A stretch of 64,000 nucleotides of DNA, taken from positions 185,804-249,803 of the forward strand of contig JAJFHZ010000013.1 of NCBI GenBank assembly GCA_021775355.1, in the 5' to 3' direction. The DNA is from Amylibacter sp. Its GTDB lineage: Bacteria; Pseudomonadota; Alphaproteobacteria; Rhodobacterales; Rhodobacteraceae. Made by a program: the position numbers and the translations under genes. Position 1 is the stretch's first letter; each line of letters begins with the position of its first letter. The notes under the pieces are model-generated. The model was not told where the DNA came from, searched no databases, and was given only the letters and a program-made list of their open reading frames with translations. Below are positions 17,558-26,840 of this stretch, piece after piece.

Positions 17558-19249
17558 TTATTCGGCCGCTACCATTAGCCCTATGGTTGGGTTCTTTATT
17601 TTTGTTTTACCTATTTTGGGAAGTTCGAAACTGAATTTAGTGCCTTTGCCGACTTCGCTTGTGAAGTAAATTGATCCATTTTGGCTTTCGACAAGAGCCT
17701 TTACAATACTAAGGCCAAGACCAGTTCCACCTTTTTCGCGACGGTCAGACGCGTCTGCTTGGGTAAATCTGTCAAATATACTTGATTGCGCTTCTTCAGG
17801 GATACCCTTGCCGAAGTCTTCTACACTGATGCAAATTCTATCACCCATGTCAGAAAGTGTTACAATAACCTCTCCATTTTTCTTGGAAAACTTCGCAGCA
17901 TTGGACAACAGGTTGTTCATTATTTGAAATACGCGATCACTATCGCAACACCCTTCAGCTTTTTGTTCTAACCCGACACCAACAAATGAAACGTTTAAAC
18001 GCGCAGCGTAAGATTTATTTGCAGCTATCGAATCCGATATCAGTTCCGTAAGATTTACAGTCTCTATATTAAGCTCCATTTGCCCCGCAGCAATTTTCTC
18101 TAGATCGAGAATATCATTGATGAGCAGGGTAAGCCTGTCACTATTCCGGTAAGCAATGTCGAGCATCTTTTGGGTTTTATCGTGTAATTCTCCGGTTGCC
18201 CCGGACAAAACCAAGCCAAGCGCACCTTTTATAGATGTAACAGGAGTACGCAATTCGTGACTGACGGTCGAAATAAAATCATTTTTGGTTTGTTCGAACG
18301 CTCGGCGCTCTGAAATGTCACGTCTTATTGATATGAAATGAGATGGGCCGTTTTGTGGTTGTATTAATTGCAGCTTAACTTCGCTAACCTGTATGTCATC
18401 CTCAAGGATAAATTCTATTTCATCGACTTCACCGTCAATTAGCGGGCGGGCACGATCATAAAAATCAGCACTATTAAAGATTTCATCTTTATTCAGTTCA
18501 CGCCTTTTATCAATAAGCGTTTTTTTGCGATATGTTGTTTTATTCCAACCACAGCGATCCATTGCGGCTTGGTTTAAATATACATACCGAAGCGTATCGG
18601 CTTCGAACATGTAAACCTCATCATGAAGTAAATGAAAAGCCTCACGCATCGTTTTCTCGGATGCGGCAATCTTGCTTTGTGTCGTATCGGTTTGGATAGC
18701 AATTGTGCCAATCACTTTGCCCGCTTTATCAATTTGCGGGGCAACTGTTGAGTGGGTCCAGATATTTTGGCCATCTTTACCCTTCATGCGCACTTCCCCA
18801 TTCCAGGTATTTCCTTCTAAGACAAATTGCCTGGCAAAGTCATATAATGCGACAATCGAGGTGGGTAAAAGTATTGTAAGATTCTCTCCTAATAATTCAT
18901 CTCTTGAGTAACCTGTCGTCTTAAGAAATTTGTCATTCACATAGGTAATCGTGCCATGTTCATCAGTCATACAAATGATAGAATGATCGTTCAAAGCCTT
19001 TATTTGATATGCTGTTTTTTCTTCTTCACTAGGACCAAACTCTGGAGAGTTGCGAATAGACCAAATACACCATGCATAAGCAAGCGTTAACAAAAGTATA
19101 GAAATAGGGCCAAGTGTCGTGCTTGAGATTGCAGTTGCGTTTTGTATAAAGCTAACGACTACCGGGCTGGCCAACGGGACAATAATAAGGGCAAGAGCGT
19201 ATCTAAACCCTATTGAGTATTTTTTGCCTTGGAACTGCTTCATTTTCAT
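17558..19249 (-). CDS. Membrane sensor histidine kinase with PAS domains
   Basis: About 563 residues. Two membrane spans near the N-terminus (YALALIIVPLASPVVVSFI and LGPISILLLTLAYAWCIW) separated by a very short periplasmic turn; then a PAS domain with PAC (MTDEHGTITYVNDKFLKTTG), a second PAS (LRYVYLNQAAMDRCG), a HisKA domain with the phospho-His in STVSHELRTP (about H331) and an HATPase with NLLSNAAKF, DFGKGIP and GGTGLGLSIV. No REC domain. GGGA about 10 nt upstream favours ATG 19249 (MKMKQFQ); an in-frame ATG at 19342 would add 31 residues. Closely similar to the kinase at 20536. Confidence 0.92.
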   Translation of the reverse strand: MKMKQFQGKKYSIGFRYALALIIVPLASPVVVSFIQNATAISSTTLGPISILLLTLAYAWCIWSIRNSPEFGPSEEEKTAYQIKALNDHSIICMTDEHGTITYVNDKFLKTTGYSRDELLGENLTILLPTSIVALYDFARQFVLEGNTWNGEVRMKGKDGQNIWTHSTVAPQIDKAGKVIGTIAIQTDTTQSKIAASEKTMREAFHLLHDEVYMFEADTLRYVYLNQAAMDRCGWNKTTYRKKTLIDKRRELNKDEIFNSADFYDRARPLIDGEVDEIEFILEDDIQVSEVKLQLIQPQNGPSHFISIRRDISERRAFEQTKNDFISTVSHELRTPVTSIKGALGLVLSGATGELHDKTQKMLDIAYRNSDRLTLLINDILDLEKIAAGQMELNIETVNLTELISDSIAANKSYAARLNVSFVGVGLEQKAEGCCDSDRVFQIMNNLLSNAAKFSKKNGEVIVTLSDMGDRICISVEDFGKGIPEEAQSSIFDRFTQADASDRREKGGTGLGLSIVKALVESQNGSIYFTSEVGKGTKFSFELPKIGKTKIKNPTIGLMVAAE

Positions 19250-19757
19250 AACAATCACATCCCTGCCGAGACATATGGTTGATATTGTGAAAGGCTTATT
19301 GATTGCCTTTTCATTATCCTGCCCCATTTTTTTAGATAACATTACTGAATATTACAGCAAAAATATGGCGTACCTATGGCTTTTATTGCCCTAAAGTTAC
19401 AAAGCCATTCAATCTTGCAACTTGTCTGCGTAAGGCTAGTCTGATGACATTTCCTTTCATCAAAACTTGCACAGCCGTGGTCAGTCTGATCGCATCAATC
19501 TTAAATTCTTAAGTGGAATTCAACCATATCATTGATCGGGATAGATTTATTATTTTGAATAATTTATTACATTAAGATCATCTTTTGGTTGTGTAGGGTT
19601 AATATTTTGTTATCTTTTAAGTGTAGCTGTAGATTTTCCCATATATATGAGGTGAAATCTATAAATAGAAAACAAGTAATGCTGTGATGGTAACTAGTAA
19701 AATATAACTCAAAATCCATCAAGGTAATATACTTTAACAAAAAGAATTGGGCCTCTA
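19250..19757. other. Intergenic region between divergent kinase and binding-protein genes
   Basis: About 500 bp, AT-rich towards the right end. No gene, RNA or strong repeat recognised. It should hold the promoters of both flanking genes. Confidence 0.45.
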
Positions 19758-20465
19758 GTGTTAAAGTGGTGCTGTATATCGAGATACATTAGATTTTTTC
19801 TAATTATTTCCGCTTGTCAGACCGCAACAACAGCTGTTGAGGCTTCTTATAAACTGAGATTAGCAACCGAAACGACCCGCCCGCTCAATCAAAAAGGACT
19901 ACCCTATATTAAGTGTGCACTCACTAAATCAGGATATTCAAGTGAGATAAAATCTATGCCGTGGGCGCGGGCACAACTTGTAACGGAACGTGGCCTGTAT
20001 GACGGGTTCTTTGTCGCTTCGAGAAATGACAAACGCGACCAATATGCCGTGATGTCGGAACCGTTTTTCAATATTGACTGGTTGTTTATTGTAAACAGGG
20101 AAAGTGGATTATCGCCTGATAACCCAAAATTTCTAAAAGGGATTTTCGCAGCAAACAGGGGAACGGCCCGAAACGCGTGGCTGAAAAATCAATACGATAA
20201 TGGCATTATATCGCATGAGGTTGTTACAACAACCGATGCGATGCGGGCTTTGATGATGTTGGCTTTGGGGCGGGTCGATATTGTTTTGGAAAACAGCACT
20301 AATCTCGACGCAGTCTTTCAACAGACCAGTTATACATCTTCGGACTTTCAGTCATTTGTCGCCAAGTCGGTGCCTATGGGCGTGTATTTTAATAAAGATT
20401 TTTTGAACAGGCATCCAGATTTTTTAAATAAATTCAATGCAGGCATAAAGGAATGCAAAAAATAG
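19758..20465 (+). CDS. Periplasmic solute-binding protein, SBP_bac_3-like
   Basis: 235 residues resembling the periplasmic amino-acid-binding (SBP_bac_3) fold: KLRLATETTRPLNQKGLPY, then PWARAQLVTERGLYDGFFV, SEPFFNIDWLFIV and a C-terminal MGVYFNKDFLNRHPDFLNKFN. The N-terminus has a hydrophobic stretch ending LIISAC, which could be a lipobox or part of a signal peptide. The start is uncertain: GTG 19758 lacks a Shine-Dalgarno site. There is no ABC permease nearby; the next gene, 70 bp downstream, is a sensor kinase with a periplasmic domain, so it may present a ligand to that kinase. Confidence 0.75.
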   Translation: MLKWCCISRYIRFFLIISACQTATTAVEASYKLRLATETTRPLNQKGLPYIKCALTKSGYSSEIKSMPWARAQLVTERGLYDGFFVASRNDKRDQYAVMSEPFFNIDWLFIVNRESGLSPDNPKFLKGIFAANRGTARNAWLKNQYDNGIISHEVVTTTDAMRALMMLALGRVDIVLENSTNLDAVFQQTSYTSSDFQSFVAKSVPMGVYFNKDFLNRHPDFLNKFNAGIKECKK

Positions 20466-20535
20466 CGAAAAAATAAAATCTCATAGAAAACTGAGCAACC
20501 AAAAAATATGATCAGACGATAATATCAGGAAAAGC

Positions 20536-22704
20536 ATGAATCGCGACACTACACATATAAACCAATACTTGCGCACCCCATCCATCTGGACCGGATTGCC
20601 TTTCAAAATGGTTTGGTTGTCTGCCTTGGCCGGGATGCTTATCATGATTATGGCAGCCGCTTTCCAAATTACCAATGAATTAAAAATCAAACGTTCCGCA
20701 CTAGAGCAAGATATTTATAATATCATGAACGCTCTTTCGGGGGCCGCGGCCGAAGCGGCATATCAGGTAGATACGGATAAAGCGCAACTTGTAATAGCAG
20801 GGATATTTGAATTCCCGACTGTTTCCCACGTGAGAATAGATATAGACATTGGTGGATCTTTAGCCGAAAGGGCCACAAATACGTTAGCCGACACCCCGAA
20901 ACCTCTGGCACGATTTCTTTTGGGGGAAAAATCACATCATAAGATGATCTTAACCGTACCCAATCGCCTGAAGAGCGTAGGCACGCTACATGTATGGCTT
21001 AATGTAAACCAGATAGCGGATCAATTTGTGGCTGCTGCTTGGGAAAAGTTGTTATTTATATTTATTGCTGTCACCATTTTTGCGACCACGTCAGGCGTTC
21101 TGTTTTATTTTCTTTTGGCTAAACCTTTAGTCAATGCTTCAACAGAATTGGGCGTGTGGCTGGATGATATCGATGGGGATATCACAATTTCCATTCCAAA
21201 ATTCAATAACAACGATGAAGTCGGTAAGTTGCTTCATTCTGTGAAAACCGTTGTTGCAGCACGCAAGGAACTGGATACCAAGTTAAAGCATCAACAACAC
21301 GCATTGGATGAACATGCCATTGTCAGCATTACCGACATATCCGGTAAGATTATTTCCGTTAATGAAAAATTCATTGAAATCAGCGGGTACACCAGAGAAG
21401 AATTGTTGGGCAACACCCACCGGATAATCAAGTCAGGTGAACATCCACAAGAATTCTATGAAGATTTATGGGGTACAATTTCCAGTGGGAAGCCATGGAC
21501 CGGTGAAGTCAGAAACCTGAAAAAAAACTTAGAATCTTATTGGGTCAAAGCGACAATCTATCCGTTTCTCGATGAAACAGGCAAAATCTCGCAGTATATT
21601 TCAATACGTACGGATATCACCGAACTAAAGAATAAAGAAGTTCAAATACAGAGATTTAAGTCGACATTGGATTCAATGAAAGATGAAATCTATATGTTCT
21701 GGCCTGATACATTTCAAATATTCTATGCGAACGAAGCGGCCATAACCAGAACTGGAATTGAAGAAGAAGAGCTATGCAAATTAACGCCGATAGATATAAA
21801 CAATGGGCATGAAAAAAGATTTATACACGACCAATTAAAGCTTTTAAAGAATGGGACAAATGCTGAATTCAACTATGAATCACTTCAGTTTTGCAGCGAT
21901 GGAACAGCCAGGCCTGTTGAAACTTTTATAGAGCTTATAATACCCGAAGGTGAAAAGCCCCGTTTCGTGGCAATTACCAGCGATATAAGCGAACGCTTGG
22001 AAATCGCCAAAGCAAAATCTGAGTTTGTCTCAACCGTCAGCCACGAGTTGCGAACCCCGCTAACGTCAATTATGGGCGCAATAGGGTTGGTAAAAGCCGG
22101 GACCTTGGGGGAAGTGCCCGAAAAAGCCACGGCAGTTCTGGATATCGCATATAGCAACGGTGAGCGGTTGAAAAACCTGATTAATGATATTCTTGATCTT
22201 GAAAAAAGCGAAGCCGGTATGTTGGATATCCAGCTTGAATCATTGGATATTGCAGCTTTGATTGATGATGCGATTGAATCCAACAAAGGGTTTGGTGACG
22301 AGTACGATATTACATTTATAGCGTCTGGCATAGACGATCCGGTGCTTGTGGATGGGGACGGGGCACGTATTATGCAGGTGTTATCAAATTTGATGTCAAA
22401 TGCCGCAAAATTCTCACATAAAGGGGAAGTGGTTGAGGTTTCACTTACACAATATAAAGATCGGATACGCATATCGGTAATTGATACCGGATCTGGTATC
22501 CCTGCCGCTGCACAGCCCAGTATCTTTGAAAAGTTTACCCAAGCAGATTCCTCCGATCAGCGACAAAAAGGTGGCACGGGCCTTGGGTTGAGCATTGCCA
22601 AATCAATTGTCGAGGCAATGGGGGGTACGATTGACTTCACCAGCGAAGTTGGAAAAGGCACAACATTTTTCTTTGATCTGAAAACCAAATTAGAGGGAAA
22701 ATAA
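20536..22704 (+). CDS. Membrane sensor histidine kinase, periplasmic domain plus PAS
   Basis: 722 residues: span 1 (about 24-45), a periplasmic domain of about 125 residues, span 2 (about 175-197), a HAMP-like linker, PAS/PAC (about 258-375, IVSITDISGKIISVNEKF), a second PAS (IYMFWPDTFQIFYANEAA), HisKA with phospho-His H503 (STVSHELRTP) and HATPase (LMSNAAKF, DTGSGIP, GGTGLGLSIA). No REC domain. It follows the binding-protein gene by 70 bp in the same direction and shares domain order and sequence from the second PAS onward with the kinase at 17558-19249, so the two look like paralogues with different input modules. Confidence 0.93.
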   Translation: MNRDTTHINQYLRTPSIWTGLPFKMVWLSALAGMLIMIMAAAFQITNELKIKRSALEQDIYNIMNALSGAAAEAAYQVDTDKAQLVIAGIFEFPTVSHVRIDIDIGGSLAERATNTLADTPKPLARFLLGEKSHHKMILTVPNRLKSVGTLHVWLNVNQIADQFVAAAWEKLLFIFIAVTIFATTSGVLFYFLLAKPLVNASTELGVWLDDIDGDITISIPKFNNNDEVGKLLHSVKTVVAARKELDTKLKHQQHALDEHAIVSITDISGKIISVNEKFIEISGYTREELLGNTHRIIKSGEHPQEFYEDLWGTISSGKPWTGEVRNLKKNLESYWVKATIYPFLDETGKISQYISIRTDITELKNKEVQIQRFKSTLDSMKDEIYMFWPDTFQIFYANEAAITRTGIEEEELCKLTPIDINNGHEKRFIHDQLKLLKNGTNAEFNYESLQFCSDGTARPVETFIELIIPEGEKPRFVAITSDISERLEIAKAKSEFVSTVSHELRTPLTSIMGAIGLVKAGTLGEVPEKATAVLDIAYSNGERLKNLINDILDLEKSEAGMLDIQLESLDIAALIDDAIESNKGFGDEYDITFIASGIDDPVLVDGDGARIMQVLSNLMSNAAKFSHKGEVVEVSLTQYKDRIRISVIDTGSGIPAAAQPSIFEKFTQADSSDQRQKGGTGLGLSIAKSIVEAMGGTIDFTSEVGKGTTFFFDLKTKLEGK

Positions 22705-22868
22705 CAACTCGGTATTTTTCACATACATGAAACAATCACTCAGCCTTTGGTGAAGCAAACACGTGACTAGATACAACTTTTAGTATTATGTGTATTTTAG
22801 TAAGTATAGCACTATTGGGGGCTTGCAGCGGGTATAACTTACTGCTTCGCTAAAAACAGGAGAAGGCA

Positions 22869-24947
22869 CTGCATACATTAACTCGTCAAAAATTTAATCG
22901 TTTGATACTTTGGCTTTATCAAAGAAAATTTCGCATTTCAGCTTGTATGTTTATTGCCGCCGTCCTGATTGTCGCCGGGGTAATACTTGATCGATTGAAT
23001 ACCAACAAGTTCCTATACGATCTTAGGCATTTTTTGGAACAGGAAGAGCATACGATTCAAGCCCAACTTGAAGGGGATATTATCAGCAAAGCCCTGCTGA
23101 TGCGCGGGTTTGCAGCAACGATTGCATCGAACCCTGACATATCCCAGGAACGCTATGCTATTCTTGCGGCACAATTAATTCAGGATGACCCCACAATTCT
23201 TAATATTGCCGCGGCACCGGATTTAGTAGTTCGTTATGTTTACCCGTTGAAGCCCAACAAAGCTGTTTTAGGATTCGACTACCGCACATCCGAAATACAA
23301 CTCAAAGAAGTTGAGCGTTCTCGGCTGGTTAACGGCACAGTACTTGCCGGCCCGATTGATTTGGTACAAGGCGGGCAAGGTTTTATTTTCAGAAGCCCCA
23401 TATTTGTGATTGATGAGACAACGGGGGTACGTAAATTTTGGGGTATTGTCTCAATCGTTATCCGCACAGACTTTTTGAATAAACACCTTGGCATTAATCA
23501 TCTGGATGTTCCTTTGGATATAGCTTTAAGAACAAACATCAAAGACGCAATTCCAGAAGCGTTTTTTGGCGATAACCATGTTTTCAACAGTAACCCCTTG
23601 CTATCAAATATCATCTTGCCAAATGGTTTTTGGACAATGGGCGTCATTCCCAAAGGCGGCTGGCCAACGCGTGCCGATAATTATTTACCTATCCGTATAT
23701 TACTTTTTTCAGCCGGTGGGTTATTGTTTCTTTTGACGTGGTACGTAGGAAAATTGCTTGAAGAAAGAAGAGATGCAGAACAAATACTGACCCGTGCGAT
23801 CGAAGCCATTGATGGTGGGTTTGTACTTTATGGCCCTGACGGTGCATTTGTGACCTGCAATCAAAAGTACAAAGAGATATATGAACTATCTGACGATCTT
23901 TTTGTACCTGGTGTTACATTCGAACACATCATTCGGGAAGGCATGAAGCGTGGCGAATACCCCGCGATCACCGAACAAAAAGAGGAATGGATCGCATGGC
24001 GTCTAGAACGCCACAAAATGGCGGATATAACGGATGAGCATTGTTTGCCCAACGGGCGCTGGATCAGGGTATCGGAAACCAAACTGGAGGATGACAGCAG
24101 GGTTGGCATTCATATCGATATCACTGAACTGATACTTGCCAAAAAAGCGGCCGAACAAGCTAATCAGGCCAAATCTGCGTTTTTGAACACCCTAAGCCAT
24201 GAATTAAGGACACCGTTAACAATTGTATTGGGCTACGCACGCATTCTACTTAATATCGAAGCACTGCCGGCAGCAAAAGAATTGCAGACATCGATAAAAT
24301 CGACACCGATTGATGCCGACGATATCCAAACAAAATTGGCCAATATTATAGCACAGGTCATTCAACAGAGTGAAAAGATCAATGAATCTGGCGTTCACCT
24401 ACTTACACTGATTACAGACATCCTTGATTTCTCTAAGGCCGATGCGGGGGAGATGAAATTTGACAAGCAAGCTATCCCTGTGGGTGCGTTGGTGGGTACT
24501 GTTCTTGACCATTTCAAAGGTCTGGCAAAAGAGAAAAACCTTCAGCTAAGCTATCAGTCCAATGGCGAGACCGTGTTCGCAGATGAAGTGCGTACAAAAC
24601 AAATTCTAATCAACCTTGTCGGAAACGCTCTTAAGTTTACGGATGCAGGATCTGTAACAATCAAGACACGTCAAAAAGAGAGCGAAATCGAGTTTAGTGT
24701 CATGGATACGGGCTGCGGTATTCCCGAGAATGAAATTTCAGCCGTCTTTACCGAGTTTTATCAAATTGATGGCTCCGACACACGCAAGAAAAGCGGCACG
24801 GGACTGGGACTGTCGATTGTGAAAAAAATGGTAGAGCTTCAAGGGGGCGAGGTCGGACTTTCCAGTGTCCTTGGTAAAGGGTCGATTTTCAGTTTTACGC
24901 TGCCAAGTGTTGATCATAAAGAAAACGAGGGCAATACCGCGATTTAA
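22869..24947 (+). CDS. CHASE-domain sensor histidine kinase
   Basis: About 692 residues: span 1 (ACMFIAAVLIVAGVIL), a periplasmic CHASE domain (DPTILNIAAAPDLVVRYVYP to GQGFIFRSPIF), span 2 (ILLFSAGGLLFLLTWYVG), a short PAS-like domain (GGFVLYGPDGAFVTCNQKY), HisKA (NTLSHELRTP) and HATPase (NLVGNALKF, DTGCGIP, SGTGLGLSIV). CHASE domains sense small extracellular ligands. No REC. The start is unusual: no ATG fits; TTG 22902 lacks a Shine-Dalgarno site, whereas AGGAG (22858-22862) lies 6 nt before an in-frame CTG at 22869, which I use. Counted from TTG 22902 the phospho-His is H433. Confidence 0.85.
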   Translation: MHTLTRQKFNRLILWLYQRKFRISACMFIAAVLIVAGVILDRLNTNKFLYDLRHFLEQEEHTIQAQLEGDIISKALLMRGFAATIASNPDISQERYAILAAQLIQDDPTILNIAAAPDLVVRYVYPLKPNKAVLGFDYRTSEIQLKEVERSRLVNGTVLAGPIDLVQGGQGFIFRSPIFVIDETTGVRKFWGIVSIVIRTDFLNKHLGINHLDVPLDIALRTNIKDAIPEAFFGDNHVFNSNPLLSNIILPNGFWTMGVIPKGGWPTRADNYLPIRILLFSAGGLLFLLTWYVGKLLEERRDAEQILTRAIEAIDGGFVLYGPDGAFVTCNQKYKEIYELSDDLFVPGVTFEHIIREGMKRGEYPAITEQKEEWIAWRLERHKMADITDEHCLPNGRWIRVSETKLEDDSRVGIHIDITELILAKKAAEQANQAKSAFLNTLSHELRTPLTIVLGYARILLNIEALPAAKELQTSIKSTPIDADDIQTKLANIIAQVIQQSEKINESGVHLLTLITDILDFSKADAGEMKFDKQAIPVGALVGTVLDHFKGLAKEKNLQLSYQSNGETVFADEVRTKQILINLVGNALKFTDAGSVTIKTRQKESEIEFSVMDTGCGIPENEISAVFTEFYQIDGSDTRKKSGTGLGLSIVKKMVELQGGEVGLSSVLGKGSIFSFTLPSVDHKENEGNTAI

Positions 24948-25009
24948 AGCGATACAGCATTGATGGCACGCTTAGGCGCGAATGAACCAAAAACTTATGA
25001 AGGGTAGTA

Positions 25010-25028
25010 AATGGCGGAGAGACAATCC
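25010..25028. repeat. att-like repeat, copy 1 (tRNA-Ser 3'-end-like)
   Basis: AATGGCGGAGAGACAATCC; 18 of 19 bases equal the copy at 60592-60610. Read on the minus strand it ends TGTCTCTCCGCCA, like the 3' end of many bacterial serine tRNAs, a common integrase target. An integrase remnant starts 150 bp away. Confidence 0.45.
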
Positions 25029-25178
25029 TACCAACCATAGTTTCCGATATGCCCTGAATGTTCCTAAATGCAATTAATTCAATTAGTTATATCGGCATCA
25101 TGTTTTAGGTTGTTTATGGGTGTTTCCGAGAATGGCAAGAATTTTGATGGGTAAAATGTGGGGTGGGATATCAGAAAT

Positions 25179-25325
25179 ATGAGTAGTAAGATTGTCCGCA
25201 TCCCACATCCTCATAACAAGCTCACGGCGATTTCGGTGAAACGGCTAGGGCCTGGCCGACACGCAGATGGCGGTGGTCTGTATCTTGAGGTTGATCAATC
25301 TGGCGTCCGGCGCTGGATGTTAGCT
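25179..25325 (+). pseudogene. Tyrosine integrase N-terminal remnant
   Basis: From ATG 25179 about 47 codons read as the N-terminal domain of P4-type site-specific integrases: KLTAISVKRLGPGRHADGGG then LYLEVDQSGVRRWM, matching the family's opening strand-helix unit that contacts DNA arms. After about 25325 the similarity stops, and the sequence runs into the interspersed repeat at 25411. The catalytic R-H-R-Y domain is absent. A GTGGGGTG element just before it (25156-25170) is also seen near the second att-like repeat at 60535. It marks a lost or decayed mobile element. Confidence 0.65.
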
Positions 25326-25410
25326 GCCCTTCGCCGGGCTTCACACACCTGCAGAGTGGTATTCCAAAAGCCGCCATTCCTGCAAAACGCAGCACTTTCA
25401 GCATTGAAAG

Positions 25411-25440
25411 TTTGCTGTGCGGGACGAAGTTGCCGTCCTT
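25411..25440 (+). repeat. Interspersed repeat copy (TGCGGACAAAG family)
   Basis: Contains GCTGTGCGGGACGAAGTTGC, a diverged copy of the family core, inside the decayed integrase region. Confidence 0.45.
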
Positions 25441-25481
25441 CCTTTTGGTCGAACGTCCGCTTTTCAAAGGTTATTGGTAAC

Positions 25482-25874
25482 CTACTCTTCAAAACGGCCC
25501 GTGGCGTCACGATCGCGCGCGTATTGCTTTAAGAGTGGAAACGACGGCAACCAAGACTCGCGATGGACTACCCAGCCTTCATAGGTTGGCATCAGTTGGT
25601 CAGGGTCATCCAGAGATCCCAGATGCACTTCGATTTCGTCTGCGCTGTGTGCGAAAACGGACGAGCCACAACGGGGGCAGAAAAACCGCCCGGCATAATC
25701 ACGTGTTTCACCATCGATTGTCACCGCATCCTGAGGGAACACTGCGGAAGCGTAAAAAAGGGCCCCATGATGCTTGCGGCAGTCGAGACAGTGACAAAGA
25801 CCCACCCGGTTTGGGCGTCCCGACGCCACAATTCGGACGTTGCCGCAAAGACAACCACCTGTATATCTGTCCAT
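25482..25874 (-). CDS. GFA/CENP-V family zinc protein
   Basis: 130 residues with the glutathione-dependent formaldehyde-activating (GFA) zinc-fold pattern: GGCLCGNVRI near the N-terminus (C-x-C-G), GLCHCLDCRKHHG (C-x-C-x2-C) and FFCPRCGSSVF (C-x2-C-G). Such proteins bind two zincs; most have no proven reaction, and the name is historical. It is soluble, probably cytoplasmic. It is a lone gene next to the integrase remnant, convergent with it, with no partner that would reveal a role. Length matches the family's usual 120-150. Confidence 0.88.
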   Translation of the reverse strand: MDRYTGGCLCGNVRIVASGRPNRVGLCHCLDCRKHHGALFYASAVFPQDAVTIDGETRDYAGRFFCPRCGSSVFAHSADEIEVHLGSLDDPDQLMPTYEGWVVHRESWLPSFPLLKQYARDRDATGRFEE

Positions 25875-25998
25875 GCTGCGTCTCCTCTAAAATCAAGTTG
25901 TCGAAATGTTTACAACGAACCCCGTTGGGCGTCCATGAAAGATGCGCCAGCCTTTGAAAGGGGAACGTTTGCTTCAATGGAAAAATTGGTCAATTTTG

Positions 25999-26122
25999 GT
26001 TCAAAGCAGACATTAGTGAAAACCAGACACTCCCCACCGGTGGCACTCCGCTGACGCCCACACTTGGGATACCCCACACCAAACTTGCCTGGTCTTGCGG
26101 CTCGCCAATGTCTGCTTTGAAC
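25999..26122. repeat. 16-bp inverted repeat pair
   Basis: GTTCAAAGCAGACATT (25999-26014) and its exact reverse complement (26107-26122) enclose 92 bp with no gene. The AAAGCAGACATT part recurs near 57163, so the arms may belong to the interspersed repeat family. Confidence 0.6.
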
Positions 26123-26199
26123 TTGCATTCCAAGATAGTTCACATCAAATGCCTACATGAAAGGGGTTTGGCATTGTGAACCACCTCATGAATTATTGG

Positions 26200-26485
26200 A
26201 TCGGATGTTATTCGTCCGTGTCATCTGGACGCGACAGATCGCGCAAATGGTGCCATGCAGATTTCTGTGGGGAGCCATGCCAGAGGAGTAATTCCGGCCA
26301 CAGATGCAGACAAGACTGCGGATCAATATCCGATTGAGAGCTGTGATGCAGCGCGAGGCGATATTCTTATTATGAGTATGCTGACCCTGCATTGTTCCAA
26401 GCCATCTGAAATACAATCCGACCGACGAGTATTCCGTATCGATTTTGCGTCGTTTGATTTACCCACTCCTTTGACGTGGGCATAG
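26200..26485 (+). pseudogene. Phytanoyl-CoA dioxygenase (PhyH) family remnant, C-terminal third
   Basis: Read in one frame from about 26200, the sequence gives VIRPCHLDATDRANGAMQ, then VGSHARG and ESCDAARGDILIMSMLTLH, then CSKPSE and RRVFRIDFA. This is the C-terminal part of PhyH-type Fe(II)/2-oxoglutarate dioxygenases: NG-x-(M/L) turn, GSH-x-x-G, the distal iron His in TLHCSKP and the 2-oxoglutarate Arg in RRVFRIDF. The N-terminal two-thirds with the HxD pair is missing, and no start with a ribosome site is visible, so it is a gene fragment. Confidence 0.7.
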
Positions 26486-26514
26486 TCAAAGCTGAAAGCC
26501 TAGACGCGGGTTTT

Positions 26515-26541
26515 AAAGGCAGCTTTGTCCGCATACCAACC
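26515..26541 (-). repeat. Interspersed repeat copy (TGCGGACAAAG family)
   Basis: On the minus strand reads GGTATGCGGACAAAGCTGCC, an almost consensus copy, in the decayed stretch between the PhyH remnant and the riboswitch. Confidence 0.6.
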
Positions 26542-26689
26542 ATTGCTAAATTCTAGACATTCGAAAATTTAATGTAAAACCACTCAATGAACCATACCGC
26601 CCGCCCCCAACACCAAAACGTGCATGCAACCGTACACATTATTGGCTTGCCCGAATCCTAAACATCCCATAAGTTTCTGATCGGAAACA

Positions 26690-26840
26690 TCGGGAGACAC
26701 TGACGATAGTCAGGGCCGAAGGAGCAACCGCCTCGGAAACTCTCAGGCACAACGGACCGTTGTTTTTAGAACTCTGGAGAGTGGCGCTATATGCGCCCGC
26801 CGACGGGATAGCGATCTCAGGCAAATGGACAGAGGGGGCA
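26690..26840 (+). promoter_or_regulatory. Tandem glycine riboswitch
   Basis: Two glycine aptamers in series before gcvT. Aptamer 1 (about 26690-26762) has GGGAGAC, GGCCGAAGGAGCAA, then CTCTCAGGCA and GGACCG. Aptamer 2 (about 26771-26839) has CTCTGGAGAGTG, CGCCGACGGGATAG, ATCTCAGGCAAATGGACAG and AGGGGG. The short linker between them is typical of cooperative tandem switches. Known behaviour: glycine binding turns on the glycine cleavage operon. About 70 nt remain between aptamer 2 and the gcvT start for the expression platform. Confidence 0.92.

Noticed and set aside
21885..22472. 195-codon minus-strand frame, Ser-rich
   Set aside because: Antisense to the HisKA/HATPase part of a well-supported kinase.
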